Positions 8,783 to 17,355 of a DNA stretch of 64,000 nucleotides are shown here, in pieces (the first letter of the stretch is position 1; each line of letters starts with the position of its first letter). The translations under genes and the position numbers were made by a program. Where the stretch lies: contig NZ_SMLK01000001.1 in the NCBI RefSeq assembly GCF_004681975.1, positions 496,001 through 560,000 of the forward strand, given 5' to 3'. Source of the DNA: Ramlibacter humi (GTDB lineage: Bacteria > Pseudomonadota > Gammaproteobacteria > Burkholderiales > Burkholderiaceae_C). Under the pieces are notes generated by a model, which saw nothing but the letters and a program-made list of their open reading frames with translations, was not told where the DNA came from and did not search any database.

Positions 8783-9613
8783 ATGAGCGTGAACGAACTG
8801 CCCAACCCGACGATGCCGCTTTCACCGGTCTCGCTGCCCCGGGGGTCGCTTCATCGACCTGATCCAGCGCAGCCTGCGGCTGAGCGTGGCGCGGTTACGG
8901 TGGCCTGGGCCCGCCATGCCGACGAGGTCCGCCAGGCGCAACGCCTGAGGTTCGACGTCTTCGCGGGCGAGATGGGCGCCCGGCTGGACACGCCCGTGCC
9001 CGGCCACGACGTGGACCTGTTCGACGACTTCTGCGAGCACCTGCTGGTGCGCGACAGCGCCAGCGGCGAAGTGGTGGGCACCTACCGCGTGCTGACGCCC
9101 GCGCAGGCGCGCCGCGTCGGCAGCACCTACAGCGACACGGAGTTCGACCTCACGCGGCTGCGCACGCTGCGTGAGCGCATGGTGGAACTGGGCCGCAGCT
9201 GCGTGCACCCGGACCACCGCCATGGCGGCGTGATCCTGGCGCTGTGGGGTGCGCTGGCCGAGTTCATGGTGCGCAACCAGCTGGACACCATGATCGGCTG
9301 CGCCAGCATCCCGATGCTGCACGAAGGCGTGGTCAGCGGCCACGCCGCGGCCAGCATCTGGCGGCAGGTGCGCGAGACGCACCTCGCGCCGATCGAATAC
9401 CACGTGCGCCCGCGCCTGCCGCTGCCGGTGGAGCGGCTGGACGACACGCTGCCGGTGGAACCGCCCGCCCTGATCAAGGGCTACCTGCGCCTGGGCGCCA
9501 AGGTGCTGGGCGCGCCGGCCTGGGACCCGGACTTCAACACGGCGGACCTGCCGATGCTGATGCGCATCGCCGACCTGCCCCCGCGCTACCGCAAGCACTT
9601 CCTCGGACGCTGA
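8783..9613 (+). CDS. olsB: L-ornithine N-alpha-acyltransferase-like GNAT protein
   Basis: 276 residues with an AGGAGG ribosome site just before ATG 8783. The segment QRLRFDVFAGEMGARLD near residue 55, the acidic VDLFDDFCEHLLV run and the LGRSCVHPDHRHGGVI acetyl-CoA loop identify the OlsB/hemolysin-type GNAT family. OlsB transfers a 3-hydroxyacyl chain from acyl-carrier protein to ornithine, making lyso-ornithine lipid; OlsA (not in this window) completes the phosphorus-free lipid. The four-site Pho box upstream and the lipid-related genes downstream agree with membrane remodelling during phosphate starvation. A different acyl acceptor cannot be excluded. Confidence 0.8.
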   Translation: MSVNELPNPTMPLSPVSLPRGSLHRPDPAQPAAERGAVTVAWARHADEVRQAQRLRFDVFAGEMGARLDTPVPGHDVDLFDDFCEHLLVRDSASGEVVGTYRVLTPAQARRVGSTYSDTEFDLTRLRTLRERMVELGRSCVHPDHRHGGVILALWGALAEFMVRNQLDTMIGCASIPMLHEGVVSGHAAASIWRQVRETHLAPIEYHVRPRLPLPVERLDDTLPVEPPALIKGYLRLGAKVLGAPAWDPDFNTADLPMLMRIADLPPRYRKHFLGR

Positions 9614-9619
9614 CGTTCC

Positions 9620-10495
9620 ATGCGCGACGCCCTCGACACCTTCGGTTCACTGGCTGGAGGTGTCGCCTCCGGCGCTGCGGACATCCCCGACGACGAAGCC
9701 GAGACGCCCCGCCTGCGCGCGGTGTTCGTCTCCGACATTCACCTGGGCACGCCCGGCTGCCAGGCCGCGGCGCTGCTGGACTTCCTCAAGCACCATCCTT
9801 CCGAGACGCTGTACCTGGTCGGCGACATCGTCGATGGGTGGGCGCTGCGCCGCCGATGGTTCTGGCCGCAGGCGCACAACGACGTGGTGCAGAAGGTGCT
9901 GCGCCGCGCGCGCAAGGGCTGCCGCGTGGTGTTCGTGCCGGGCAACCACGACGAGTTCGCGCGCCAGTTCGCCGGCCACGCGTTCGGCGGCATCGAGGTG
10001 ATGGAAGAGGCGGTGCACACCACCGCCGGCGGCAAGCAGCTGTGGATCCTGCACGGCGACCTGTTCGACGGCGTGGTGCAGTGCGCCAAGTGGCTGGCGC
10101 ACGTCGGCGACCACCTCTACGAGTTCACGCTGAAGGTGAACCGGCACCTGAACCGCCTGCGCGGCTGGCTGGGGCTGCCGTACTGGTCGTTGTCCGCTTA
10201 CCTGAAGCACAAGGTGAAGCGGGCGCTGAACTACGTGAACAGCTTCGAGGAAGCCGTCGCCGCCGAAGCGCGCAGGCGCGGCCACGACGGCGTGGTCTGC
10301 GGCCACATCCACCGCGCCGAGATGCGCGAGGTGAACGGCATCCTCTACTGCAACGACGGCGACTGGGTGGAGAGCCGCACCGCGCTGGTGGAACACCTGG
10401 ACGGCCGGCTGGAGCTGGTGCAGTGGGGCGCCGTCGACCATCCCGTTCCCGGCCGCCATCCCGGGATTCCGCGTAAAACCCTGGAGACCGCCTGA
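9620..10495 (+). CDS. PlcP-like metallophosphoesterase (LpxH/phospholipase C type)
   Basis: 291 residues. All calcineurin-like metal motifs are present: SDIHLG (D39, H41), GDIVDG (D69), GNHDE (N109, H110), HGDLFD (H145) and GHIH (H229, H231). It is often named UDP-2,3-diacylglucosamine diphosphatase, but the long insert with ALRRRWFWPQAHNDVVQ and LGLPYWSLSAYLKHKVK looks, from memory, like alphaproteobacterial PlcP, which strips phosphate headgroups from PE/PC to give diacylglycerol during phosphate starvation. It starts 7 bp after olsB and overlaps a glycosyltransferase by one base, mirroring known plcP-agt pairs. The PlcP role is inferred from this context. Confidence 0.75.
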   Translation: MRDALDTFGSLAGGVASGAADIPDDEAETPRLRAVFVSDIHLGTPGCQAAALLDFLKHHPSETLYLVGDIVDGWALRRRWFWPQAHNDVVQKVLRRARKGCRVVFVPGNHDEFARQFAGHAFGGIEVMEEAVHTTAGGKQLWILHGDLFDGVVQCAKWLAHVGDHLYEFTLKVNRHLNRLRGWLGLPYWSLSAYLKHKVKRALNYVNSFEEAVAAEARRRGHDGVVCGHIHRAEMREVNGILYCNDGDWVESRTALVEHLDGRLELVQWGAVDHPVPGRHPGIPRKTLETA

Positions 10496-11577
10496 TGAAG
10501 ATCGCCCTCGTCACCGACGCCTGGAAACCGCAAGTCAACGGCGTGGTCACCACGCTCGTCGAGCTGCAGCGCGAGCTGGCCGCCGAAGGGCACGAGATGC
10601 TGGTGGTCGAGCCCAGCCAGTTCCGCACGCGGCCCTGTCCGGGCTACAAGGGCATCGACCTGGCCGTGCGGCCGTACCCCGACGTGGTGCGCAAGCTGGA
10701 CGCATTTCAGCCGGACGCGATCCACATCGCGACCGAAGGCCCGCTGGGCTGGGCCGCGCGCAAGTACTGCCTGAAGAACGGGCTGGCTTTCACCACCGCG
10801 TTCCACACCAAGTTCCCGGAGATCGTGAACGCGGCGGTCAAGGTGCCGGTGTCCTGGGGCTACGCGCTGTTCCGCCACTTCCACCGGCCCTCGTCGGGCG
10901 TGATGGTGCCCACGCACAGCGTGCTGCAGATGCTGCAGCGGCGCGGCTTCTCCAACCTGCGCGAGTGGACCCACGGCGTGGACACCTCGCTGTTCGGCTT
11001 GCGCGAGCGGCCGGGCATCTTCCCGCAGCTCGGCGAGTTGCCGCGTCCGGTGTGGCTGTTCGTCGGCCGCGTGTCTTACGAGAAGAACATCCAGGCTTTC
11101 CTGGACACGCCGCTGCCCGGCAGCAAGGTGGTGTGCGGTGTAGGCCCTGTGGAGGCTTCGCTCAAGGCCCGGTTCCCGGAAGTTCGCTGGGTCGGGCTGC
11201 TGCCGCGCGACGTGCTGGCCCAGCTCTACGGTGCGGCCGATGTTTTCGTGTTCCCCAGCCATGCAGACACTTTCGGCCTGGTGATGGTGGAGGCGATGGC
11301 CACCGGCACGCCGGTGGCGGCCTACCCGGTGGATGGACCGCTGGAAGTGCTGGGCCGCCGGCATCCGGAAGAAGACCGCCCGCTGGGCGGCGCCATGGAT
11401 GAGGACCTCGCGCAGGCGTGCCACGCCGCGCTGGCCGTGCCACGCGCCGAAGCCCGCCGCCGCGCCGAAGACTTCAGCTGGTCGCATGCCGCGCGGGTCT
11501 TCGCCGGCCATCTGGTGCCCGCAAAAGCGGCCCGGCCGCTGCCGATGAGCGTCACGAAACTGTCATCCGGGACGTGA
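10495..11577 (+). CDS. GT4-family glycosyltransferase, probable glycolipid synthase
   Basis: 360 residues with a GT-B fold. The N-terminal VTDAWKPQVNGVVTTL loop is typical of lipid-linked mannosyl/glucosyl/sulfoquinovosyl transferases; a FVGRVSYEKN segment starts the C-terminal donor domain near residue 190, and the FPSHADTFGLVMVEAMATG donor motif is near residue 250. ATG overlaps the metallophosphoesterase TGA (TGATG). If the preceding enzyme makes diacylglycerol, this enzyme could cap it with a sugar, giving a phosphorus-free glycolipid as Agt does. The sugar donor is unknown. The last ~30 bp also carry PhoB half-sites for ppk1. Confidence 0.82.
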   Translation: MKIALVTDAWKPQVNGVVTTLVELQRELAAEGHEMLVVEPSQFRTRPCPGYKGIDLAVRPYPDVVRKLDAFQPDAIHIATEGPLGWAARKYCLKNGLAFTTAFHTKFPEIVNAAVKVPVSWGYALFRHFHRPSSGVMVPTHSVLQMLQRRGFSNLREWTHGVDTSLFGLRERPGIFPQLGELPRPVWLFVGRVSYEKNIQAFLDTPLPGSKVVCGVGPVEASLKARFPEVRWVGLLPRDVLAQLYGAADVFVFPSHADTFGLVMVEAMATGTPVAAYPVDGPLEVLGRRHPEEDRPLGGAMDEDLAQACHAALAVPRAEARRRAEDFSWSHAARVFAGHLVPAKAARPLPMSVTKLSSGT

Positions 11578-11599
11578 ACACTCGTCATCATTGCGTCAT
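11549..11599 (+). promoter_or_regulatory. Pho box array before ppk1
   Basis: PhoB half-sites lie at 11-bp steps: GCGTCAC (11549), CTGTCAT (11560), a degenerate GACGTGA (11571), TCGTCAT (11582) and GCGTCAT (11593). The first two form a perfect 7-4-7 box inside the end of the glycosyltransferase gene; the last two form a second one in the 36-bp gap. The array indicates direct PhoB activation of ppk1. A -10 element could not be placed with confidence. Confidence 0.75.
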
Positions 11600-11613
11600 A
11601 TGACAACCAATCG

Positions 11614-13719
11614 ATGACACCGGCGGCCAAACCCGCGCCCGAAGGCACGGAGATCCCGTTTCTGGACCGTGACCACAGCATCCTCGCCTTCAACGAGCGG
11701 GTGCTGGACTGGGCACGGCGCAAGGACGTGCCGCTGCTGGAGCGGCTGCGCTACCTGTGCATCGTGTCTTCGAACCTGGACGAGTTCTTCGAGGTGCGCG
11801 CCGCGCCGCACCTGACCGCGGTGCAGAACGGCGAGCGCAAGGGGCTGTACACCGCCGAAAGCTTCGAAGCGCTGTCCGTTGCCGCGCACCGCCTGGTGGA
11901 GCAGCAGTACGTGCTGTTCAACGACGAGCTGACACCGGCTTTCGCCAGGGAAGGCATCGCCATCGTCTCGCATGGCGACCGCAACGCCGCGCAGCGCCGC
12001 TGGGTGGTCGAGTACTTCGAGCGCGAGGTGCGGCCGCTGCTGGTGCCGGTGGGGCTGGACCCGGCGCACCCTTTCCCGCAGGTGGCCAACAAGTCGCTCA
12101 ACTTCATCGTTCGGCTGGGCGGCGCCGACGCCTTCGGCCGCGAGAACGAGATCGCCATCGTCAAGGTGCCGCGCGTGCTGCCGCGGCTGATCCGCATGCC
12201 GGCCAAGGTGTCGGGCAAGAAGGCGCTGTTCGTGTCGCTGTCCAGCGTGATCCGCGCGCACCTGCAGAGCCTGTTTCCCGGCCGCGAGGTGGGGCAGTTC
12301 TCGCAGTTCCGCGTGACGCGCCACTCCGACCTGGCGGTGGACGAGGACGACGTGCGCAACCTGCGCACCGCGCTGCGGCTGGGCCTGCAGCATCGGCACT
12401 ACGGCCAGGCGGTGCGGCTGGAGGTGTCGTCCGGCTGCTCGGAGTTCCTCGCCAGCTTCCTGCTGCAGCAGTTCGGCCTGCCGCCGGGCGCGCTGTACCG
12501 CGTGCCGGGGCCGGTGAACCTGGTTCGGCTGCAGCAGCTGATCGACCTGGTCGACGCGCCGCGCCTGCTGTTCCCGCCGTACAGTCCTTCGTACCCCTCG
12601 GGGCTGCAGCCGGGCACGCCCATCTTCGAGCAGCTGAAGCGGGGCGACGTGCTGATCCACCAGCCGTTCGAAAGCTTCGACGGCGTGCTCGCTTTCCTGC
12701 GCGAGGCGGTGAATGATCCTTCGGTGCTCGCCATCAAGCAGACCATCTACCGCACCGGCTCCGATTCGGCGCTGATGGACCTGCTGCGCGAGGCGGTGCG
12801 GCGCGGCAAGGAAGTGATGGCGGTGGTGGAACTGAAGGCCCGCTTCGACGAGGAAGCCAACATCAACTGGGCCGAGCAGCTGGAGTCCATCGGCGCGCAG
12901 GTGGTGTACGGCGTGGTGGGCCTGAAGACGCACGCCAAGATGCTGCTGGTCACGCGGCGCGAGGGGCGGCACATGGTGAGGTACGCGCACCTGTCCACGG
13001 GCAACTACAACACGCGCACGGCGCGCCTCTATACCGACATCAGCCACCTCACGGCCAACCCGAAACTCACCGCGGACATCGAAGCGATCTTCGTGCACCT
13101 GGCCAGCCAGACCAAGCTGCCGCGGATGAACCTGGCGCTGATGGCGCCTTTCCACCTGCACCGGCGGCTGATCGAGAAGATCGACGTGATGGGCGAGGCG
13201 GCCGCGCGCGGGCTGCCGGCGCGCATCGTGCTGAAGATGAACGCGCTGACCGACGAGCTGTTGATGAACGCGCTGGTGCGCGCGGGGCGGCACGGCGCGA
13301 AGATCGACCTGATCGTGCGCGGTGCCTGCATGCTGCCCGCGCGCCTGCCGGGGCTGACCGAGAACATCCGGGTGCGGTCCATCATCGGGCGCTTCCTGGA
13401 GCACTCGCGCGTGTTCTATTTCAGCGCCGGGCACGACGAGGAGCTGTACCTCTCCAGCGCCGACTGGATGAACCGCAACATGCTGCGGCGGATCGAGCTG
13501 GCCTGGCCGGTGCTGGATCCGCACTTGCGCCAGCGCATCATCGACGAATGCCTGGTCGCGTACCTGCACGACAACCGCGACGCCTGGGACCTGATGGAAG
13601 ACGGGCAGTACCGGCGCGTGAAGGGCGCCGAGCAGCCCAAGGGGCACGGCGCGCAATCCGCGCTGATGGCGCGCTACCAGGGTCGGGGCCGTACGGCCGA
13701 GGAGGTGTTGTGGACCTGA
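11614..13719 (+). CDS. ppk1: Polyphosphate kinase 1
   Basis: 701 residues, usual for PPK1. It polymerises the gamma-phosphate of ATP into inorganic polyphosphate and can run in reverse. The N-terminal FLDRDHSILAFNERVLDWA is characteristic. The autophosphorylated histidine is H440 in LKTHAKMLLV, the second essential histidine is H597 in RFLEHSRVF, and the YRTGSDS and STGNYNT motifs lie between. The ribosome site is weak; ATG 11614 gives the normal N-terminus. Two Pho boxes precede it. It overlaps sixA by 10 bp. Confidence 0.97.
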   Translation: MTPAAKPAPEGTEIPFLDRDHSILAFNERVLDWARRKDVPLLERLRYLCIVSSNLDEFFEVRAAPHLTAVQNGERKGLYTAESFEALSVAAHRLVEQQYVLFNDELTPAFAREGIAIVSHGDRNAAQRRWVVEYFEREVRPLLVPVGLDPAHPFPQVANKSLNFIVRLGGADAFGRENEIAIVKVPRVLPRLIRMPAKVSGKKALFVSLSSVIRAHLQSLFPGREVGQFSQFRVTRHSDLAVDEDDVRNLRTALRLGLQHRHYGQAVRLEVSSGCSEFLASFLLQQFGLPPGALYRVPGPVNLVRLQQLIDLVDAPRLLFPPYSPSYPSGLQPGTPIFEQLKRGDVLIHQPFESFDGVLAFLREAVNDPSVLAIKQTIYRTGSDSALMDLLREAVRRGKEVMAVVELKARFDEEANINWAEQLESIGAQVVYGVVGLKTHAKMLLVTRREGRHMVRYAHLSTGNYNTRTARLYTDISHLTANPKLTADIEAIFVHLASQTKLPRMNLALMAPFHLHRRLIEKIDVMGEAAARGLPARIVLKMNALTDELLMNALVRAGRHGAKIDLIVRGACMLPARLPGLTENIRVRSIIGRFLEHSRVFYFSAGHDEELYLSSADWMNRNMLRRIELAWPVLDPHLRQRIIDECLVAYLHDNRDAWDLMEDGQYRRVKGAEQPKGHGAQSALMARYQGRGRTAEEVLWT

Positions 13720-14171
13720 TCCTGTGGCGGCACGCCGAGGCCGAAGATCCGGTGGACGGCGCCGACGACCTGCAGCGGTCGCTGACGCCGCGCGGCGAGA
13801 AGCAGGCCGCGCGGATCGGCGCCTGGCTGGACCGCCAGCTGCCGGACGGCGCGCGCATCCTGTGCAGCCCGGCGCGGCGCTGCGAGCAGACCGTGCTGGC
13901 GCTGGGGCGCAAGTACAAGGTGCGGGCCGAACTCGCGCCCGATGCCACCGTGCAGCAGCTGCTGGAAGTGGCCCAGTGGCCGGTGGCGCGGCAGCCGGTG
14001 GTGCTGGTGGGCCACCAGCCGGTGCTGGGCGAACTGGTCGCCTCGCTGATGGACATCACGGGCGGCAGCTGCGCGGTGCGCAAGGGCAGCGCGTGGTGGC
14101 TGCGCACCCGCGAACGGGCCGGCGACCGGCAGACGATCGTCGTCGCCGTGCAGTCGCCGGACGCGGCTTAG
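13710..14171 (+). CDS. sixA: SixA-type phosphohistidine phosphatase
   Basis: 153 residues from a GTG start with GGAGG five bases upstream, inside the end of ppk1. It is a small histidine-phosphatase fold: LWRHAEAE holds the catalytic histidine, CSPARRCEQT the second arginine, and VGHQP the second histidine near residue 105. SixA removes phosphate from histidine, originally shown on the ArcB HPt domain and later tied to the nitrogen phosphotransferase system. Co-translation with ppk1 is common in betaproteobacteria; a role on PPK or polyphosphate signalling is only a suggestion. Confidence 0.9.
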   Translation: MDLILWRHAEAEDPVDGADDLQRSLTPRGEKQAARIGAWLDRQLPDGARILCSPARRCEQTVLALGRKYKVRAELAPDATVQQLLEVAQWPVARQPVVLVGHQPVLGELVASLMDITGGSCAVRKGSAWWLRTRERAGDRQTIVVAVQSPDAA

Positions 14172-14175
14172 TCGC

Positions 14176-14571
14176 TCAGGATTTGGCCGGACGGCCGGTC
14201 TTCACGGCCGGCACGGCGCTCATCGCCGCGGCGAAGGCCGCATCGGACAACGCGGCCAGCGCCTTGATGCCGGCGCGCAGCACTTCGCTCTTCTTCGACG
14301 GCGCGCCGGCCTTGGCGGCGCGCGCCTTCAGTTCCTCGAGCACCGCGTATTCGGCCTTGGGGATGGTGAAGCTGTCGCGCACCAGCTTGGGCTTCTTCGG
14401 CTTGTCGGCCTTGGGGGCCTTCGCGGGCTTGGCGGCTTTCTGCGGAGCAGGCTTGGCGGCGGGCTTGGGAGCCTTGGCCGGGGCGGCGGCGGGTCTGGCC
14501 GCCGGCTTCACCGCGGTCTTGGGGGCAGGGCGCTTGCGCGCGGTGGTCGTGGTCTTGCGGGTGGTGGCCAT
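14176..14571 (-). CDS. Ala/Lys/Pro-rich protein with ribbon-helix-helix-like C-terminus
   Basis: 131 residues. Residues 1-62 are a low-complexity basic tail built of PAAKPAP/KAPK units, like the C-terminal tails of histone H1-like and AlgP-like proteins. Residues 63-131 look like a ribbon-helix-helix fold: a strand KLVRDSFTIPKAEYAVLEEL followed by two helices with KKSEVLRAGIKAL. It probably binds DNA non-specifically or as a small regulator. A GAGGAG ribosome site precedes the ATG, and a TATATA -10-like element lies at about 14605-14610. It ends 4 bp from the sixA stop, converging. Exact role unknown. Confidence 0.75.
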   Translation of the reverse strand: MATTRKTTTTARKRPAPKTAVKPAARPAAAPAKAPKPAAKPAPQKAAKPAKAPKADKPKKPKLVRDSFTIPKAEYAVLEELKARAAKAGAPSKKSEVLRAGIKALAALSDAAFAAAMSAVPAVKTGRPAKS

Positions 14572-14637
14572 GGTGTCCTCCTCGGGGTCGTTCGTGGGAA
14601 ACGGTATATACAGTTTAGACCGCCACCCCCCGGATTT

Positions 14638-16119
14638 TTATGACAGCGCCAGGCCCCACTCGGTCTTCTGCCACGCCAGGACCTCCTCGCGCAGCAGGTG
14701 GGCCGACTGCGGGTAGCGGGCAGGCCAGTCGGCCCGCACCGACAGGGCGGCCGTGCGGCCCTGGATCCGCAGCGAAAGGCCCTGCAGGTCCGGATCGCGG
14801 CGGGCGTGGCAAAGGATCACCGCCAGGCGCAGGCAAATCAGCTGCCGCACGAACGGTTCGTCTTCCAGCTGAAGGTCCAGCTTGCGCAGCTTGCCGCGGT
14901 GGCCCAGCACCAGCATGCCCAGCCGGTGCAGCTCGGCCTGGTCGAAGCCCGGCGCGTCGGCGTTGTCCAGGATGTAGGCGCCGTGCTTGTGGTAGTCGCT
15001 GTGCGAGATCAGGCTGCCGATCTCGTGCAGCATCGCGGCCCAGCGCAGCTTGCGTTCCTGGCGCCGCAGCAGCTCGGTGTCGCGCTCGCCCGCCATCAGC
15101 TGCCGCTGCAGCGCCGCGGCGGTGTCGCCCACGCGGCGCGCCTGCGCCAGGTCGACGCCGAAGCGCGATGCCAGGCGCTGCACGGTGCTGGACCGCACGT
15201 CGCCCGCCGTCTGCTCGCGGTCCAGCAGGTCGTACAGCACCCCGTGCCGCAGCGCGCCGGCGGCCGCCTGCATGTGGTCGATGCCCAGCACGTCGAACAC
15301 CGCCAGCGTGACCGACAGGCCGCCGCCGATGACGGCGCGCCGGTCGTCCTTCAGGCCTTCCAGCCGCACGCGGTCGGCGTGCCGCGCCGAGATCAGCTGC
15401 GCTTTCAGCCAGGCCAGGCCGTCGCGCGAGATGTCGCTCCAGCCGGCGGCCAGCAGGATGTCGCCGATGGCGCCCAGCGTGCCGGAGGAGCCGTAAGCCA
15501 CGTCCCAGCCGTCCGGCGCATAGCGGCCCGCGGCTTCGTCCAGGATGGCTTGCGCGGCGACTTCCGCGCGCTCGAAGGCCGCGGCGGTGAAATCGCCTTG
15601 CGGGAAATGGCGCATCGACCAGGCGACGCTGCCCACGCGGTAGCTCTCGGTTTCCAGCGCCTCGAACTCGTGGCCCAGGATCAGCTCGGTGGAGCGGCCG
15701 CCGATGTCCACCACCAGCCGGCGCTCGTCCGATTGCGGCAGCAGGCGCGCCACGCCTTCGTAGATGAGGCGCGCTTCCTCGCGGCCGGACACCACGTCGA
15801 TGGGAAAGCCCAGCACCTTGTGCGCGCGGGCGAGGAATTCGTCGCGGTTGCGCGCTTCGCGCAGCGTCTGCGTGGCCACCGCGCGCACCTGGCGGCGCTT
15901 GAAGCCGGCCAGCCGCTCGGCGAAGCGGGCCAGGCAATCCAGCCCGCGCTGCATCGCTTCGGGCGTGAGGTTGCGCGCTTCGTCCAGGCCCGCGCCCTGG
16001 CGCACCGTTTCTTTCAGGTACTCCACGCGCTGGATCTGCCCGTGGTCGAAGCGGCCGATCTCCAGCCGAAAACTGTTGGAGCCGAGGTCGACCGCGGCCA
16101 GGAGAATCCCATTGTCCAT
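14638..16119 (-). CDS. ppx: Exopolyphosphatase (Ppx/GppA)
   Basis: 493 residues from ATG 16119. It degrades polyphosphate from the ends and/or hydrolyses pppGpp. The ASKHA-fold motifs are visible: AAVDLGSNSFRLEIGR at the N-terminus, SGREEARLIYEGV near residue 115, VVDIGGRSTELI near residue 140, YGSSGTLGAIG near residue 210, and an HD-like C-terminal half with MLHEIGSLISHSDYHKH. It sits convergently to ppk1-sixA, completing the polyphosphate make-and-break pair. No Pho box was seen in front of it. Confidence 0.95.
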   Translation of the reverse strand: MDNGILLAAVDLGSNSFRLEIGRFDHGQIQRVEYLKETVRQGAGLDEARNLTPEAMQRGLDCLARFAERLAGFKRRQVRAVATQTLREARNRDEFLARAHKVLGFPIDVVSGREEARLIYEGVARLLPQSDERRLVVDIGGRSTELILGHEFEALETESYRVGSVAWSMRHFPQGDFTAAAFERAEVAAQAILDEAAGRYAPDGWDVAYGSSGTLGAIGDILLAAGWSDISRDGLAWLKAQLISARHADRVRLEGLKDDRRAVIGGGLSVTLAVFDVLGIDHMQAAAGALRHGVLYDLLDREQTAGDVRSSTVQRLASRFGVDLAQARRVGDTAAALQRQLMAGERDTELLRRQERKLRWAAMLHEIGSLISHSDYHKHGAYILDNADAPGFDQAELHRLGMLVLGHRGKLRKLDLQLEDEPFVRQLICLRLAVILCHARRDPDLQGLSLRIQGRTAALSVRADWPARYPQSAHLLREEVLAWQKTEWGLALS

Positions 16120-16180
16120 TCGCGGTCCAGCATAGCAAACGGCGGGCCCGCGCGCGGGCCGCCGCACGGCCGCCGCGGGC

Positions 16181-17323
16181 TCAGCCCACGAGACGGCCAT
16201 CCTGGGTCAGCATGCTCTGCGTGACGAACGCGACGCTGCGGCGGCGCGAATCGAAGGCGACGCGAAAGCCGCCCACGTCCAGCGCGCCGCGGCGCTGGAA
16301 CGCGGCCAGCACCGAAGAGCGCGTGATGGCGCCGTCGATGTCGTTCAGCACTTCGTACGTGTAGCGCGCGGCGATGAAGCCGGCCAGCGACAGCGGCGAG
16401 GGCGGCTCGTCGAACAGCCGCGCCAGCGTGTCGCGGTAGTTGCGCACCACCGGCATGCTGGCCGTCACCAGCGGCACCGCCTGCGTGGCGATCACCGCCG
16501 TGTTGTTGCGCGCGCCGCCCAGCTGCTGCAGCGTCTGCATGTTCACGTCGGCCAGCGCGATGACGTAGCGCTGGCGCGGCTGCTTCTCCAGCGCCTGCGT
16601 GAATTCGATCAGTTCCGGCGTGCCGCCGACGAACAGCACGATCGGCGGCGTGGCCGCGTTCAGGCGCTGCGCCAGCTTGGACAGGTTGCCTTCTGCACGG
16701 AAGCTCTGCAGCTTCATGCCGATGGCGGAGGAGCTGCGCTCCACGTCCTCGCGGTACAGGCGCCAGTCGGCCGGCGTGGCGTAGATGGCGGCCAGGTCGC
16801 GCACGCCGACGAGCGTCAGCGACTTCAGCGCATGGCCGATCTGCTCCTGCCGCGCGGCGAAGATGGGGAAGGTGCGCTCGTCCACGTCCAGGCTGGAGTT
16901 CTGCAGCCAGGGCGCGGCGTGGGCCAGGGCGGTGCTGTCGGCGCGCAGCTGGGCGACCAGCTCGCCGGCCACCGGGTCGCCGCAGGTGCCCGAGAAGGCG
17001 ACGCAGGCCGCGTTGTCGCGCGCCGAGGCGAGGGCGGCCTTCACGGCGGCGGCGGAGCCGTCGACTTCCAGCGACAGGTGCTGGACCGGCCGGCCGTGCA
17101 CGCCGCCCTTGGCATTGATGTCCTGCCAGGCCGCGCGCGAGCCGACCAGGAAGTCGCGCGAGACGTCCTGCTGCTGCGGCGACATGTCGGCGAGCTGCGC
17201 GACCGCGATCGGCTTGCCGCCCGGGCGGCCGGGTTGGGCGAGCACGGCGGGCGCAGTCAGCGCCGCCGCGGTGGAAACGACGAGCGCACGGCGGCGCAGC
17301 GCGAACGCATCGCGCAGGGGCAT
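16181..17323 (-). CDS. ABC transporter substrate-binding protein (Leu/Ile/Val type)
   Basis: 380 residues with a Tat/Sec-like N-terminus (RRR then hydrophobic, ending near LAQ, residue 30), so exported to the periplasm. The body follows the type-1 periplasmic binding fold (IAVAQLADMSPQQQ, INAKGGVHGRPV, VAFSGTCG, YEVLNDIDGAITRSSVLAAF), as in branched-chain amino-acid or urea binding proteins. A good GGGAGG ribosome site precedes ATG 17323. No permease or ATPase is adjacent, so it is an orphan. It lies between ppx and a Pho-box-controlled lipoprotein gene; 17 bp separate it from the latter's stop, so it may share that transcript. Confidence 0.85.
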   Translation of the reverse strand: MPLRDAFALRRRALVVSTAAALTAPAVLAQPGRPGGKPIAVAQLADMSPQQQDVSRDFLVGSRAAWQDINAKGGVHGRPVQHLSLEVDGSAAAVKAALASARDNAACVAFSGTCGDPVAGELVAQLRADSTALAHAAPWLQNSSLDVDERTFPIFAARQEQIGHALKSLTLVGVRDLAAIYATPADWRLYREDVERSSSAIGMKLQSFRAEGNLSKLAQRLNAATPPIVLFVGGTPELIEFTQALEKQPRQRYVIALADVNMQTLQQLGGARNNTAVIATQAVPLVTASMPVVRNYRDTLARLFDEPPSPLSLAGFIAARYTYEVLNDIDGAITRSSVLAAFQRRGALDVGGFRVAFDSRRRSVAFVTQSMLTQDGRLVG

Positions 17324-17355
17324 GGCGGGCCTCCCTTGCTGGTCTCGGCGGCCGG

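Noticed and set aside
9620-10495. Calling the metallophosphoesterase LpxH outright
   Set aside because: Its motif spacing, its long YWSLSAYLKHKVK-type insert and its place in a Pho-box operon fit PlcP better, although the two families share the same metal motifs.
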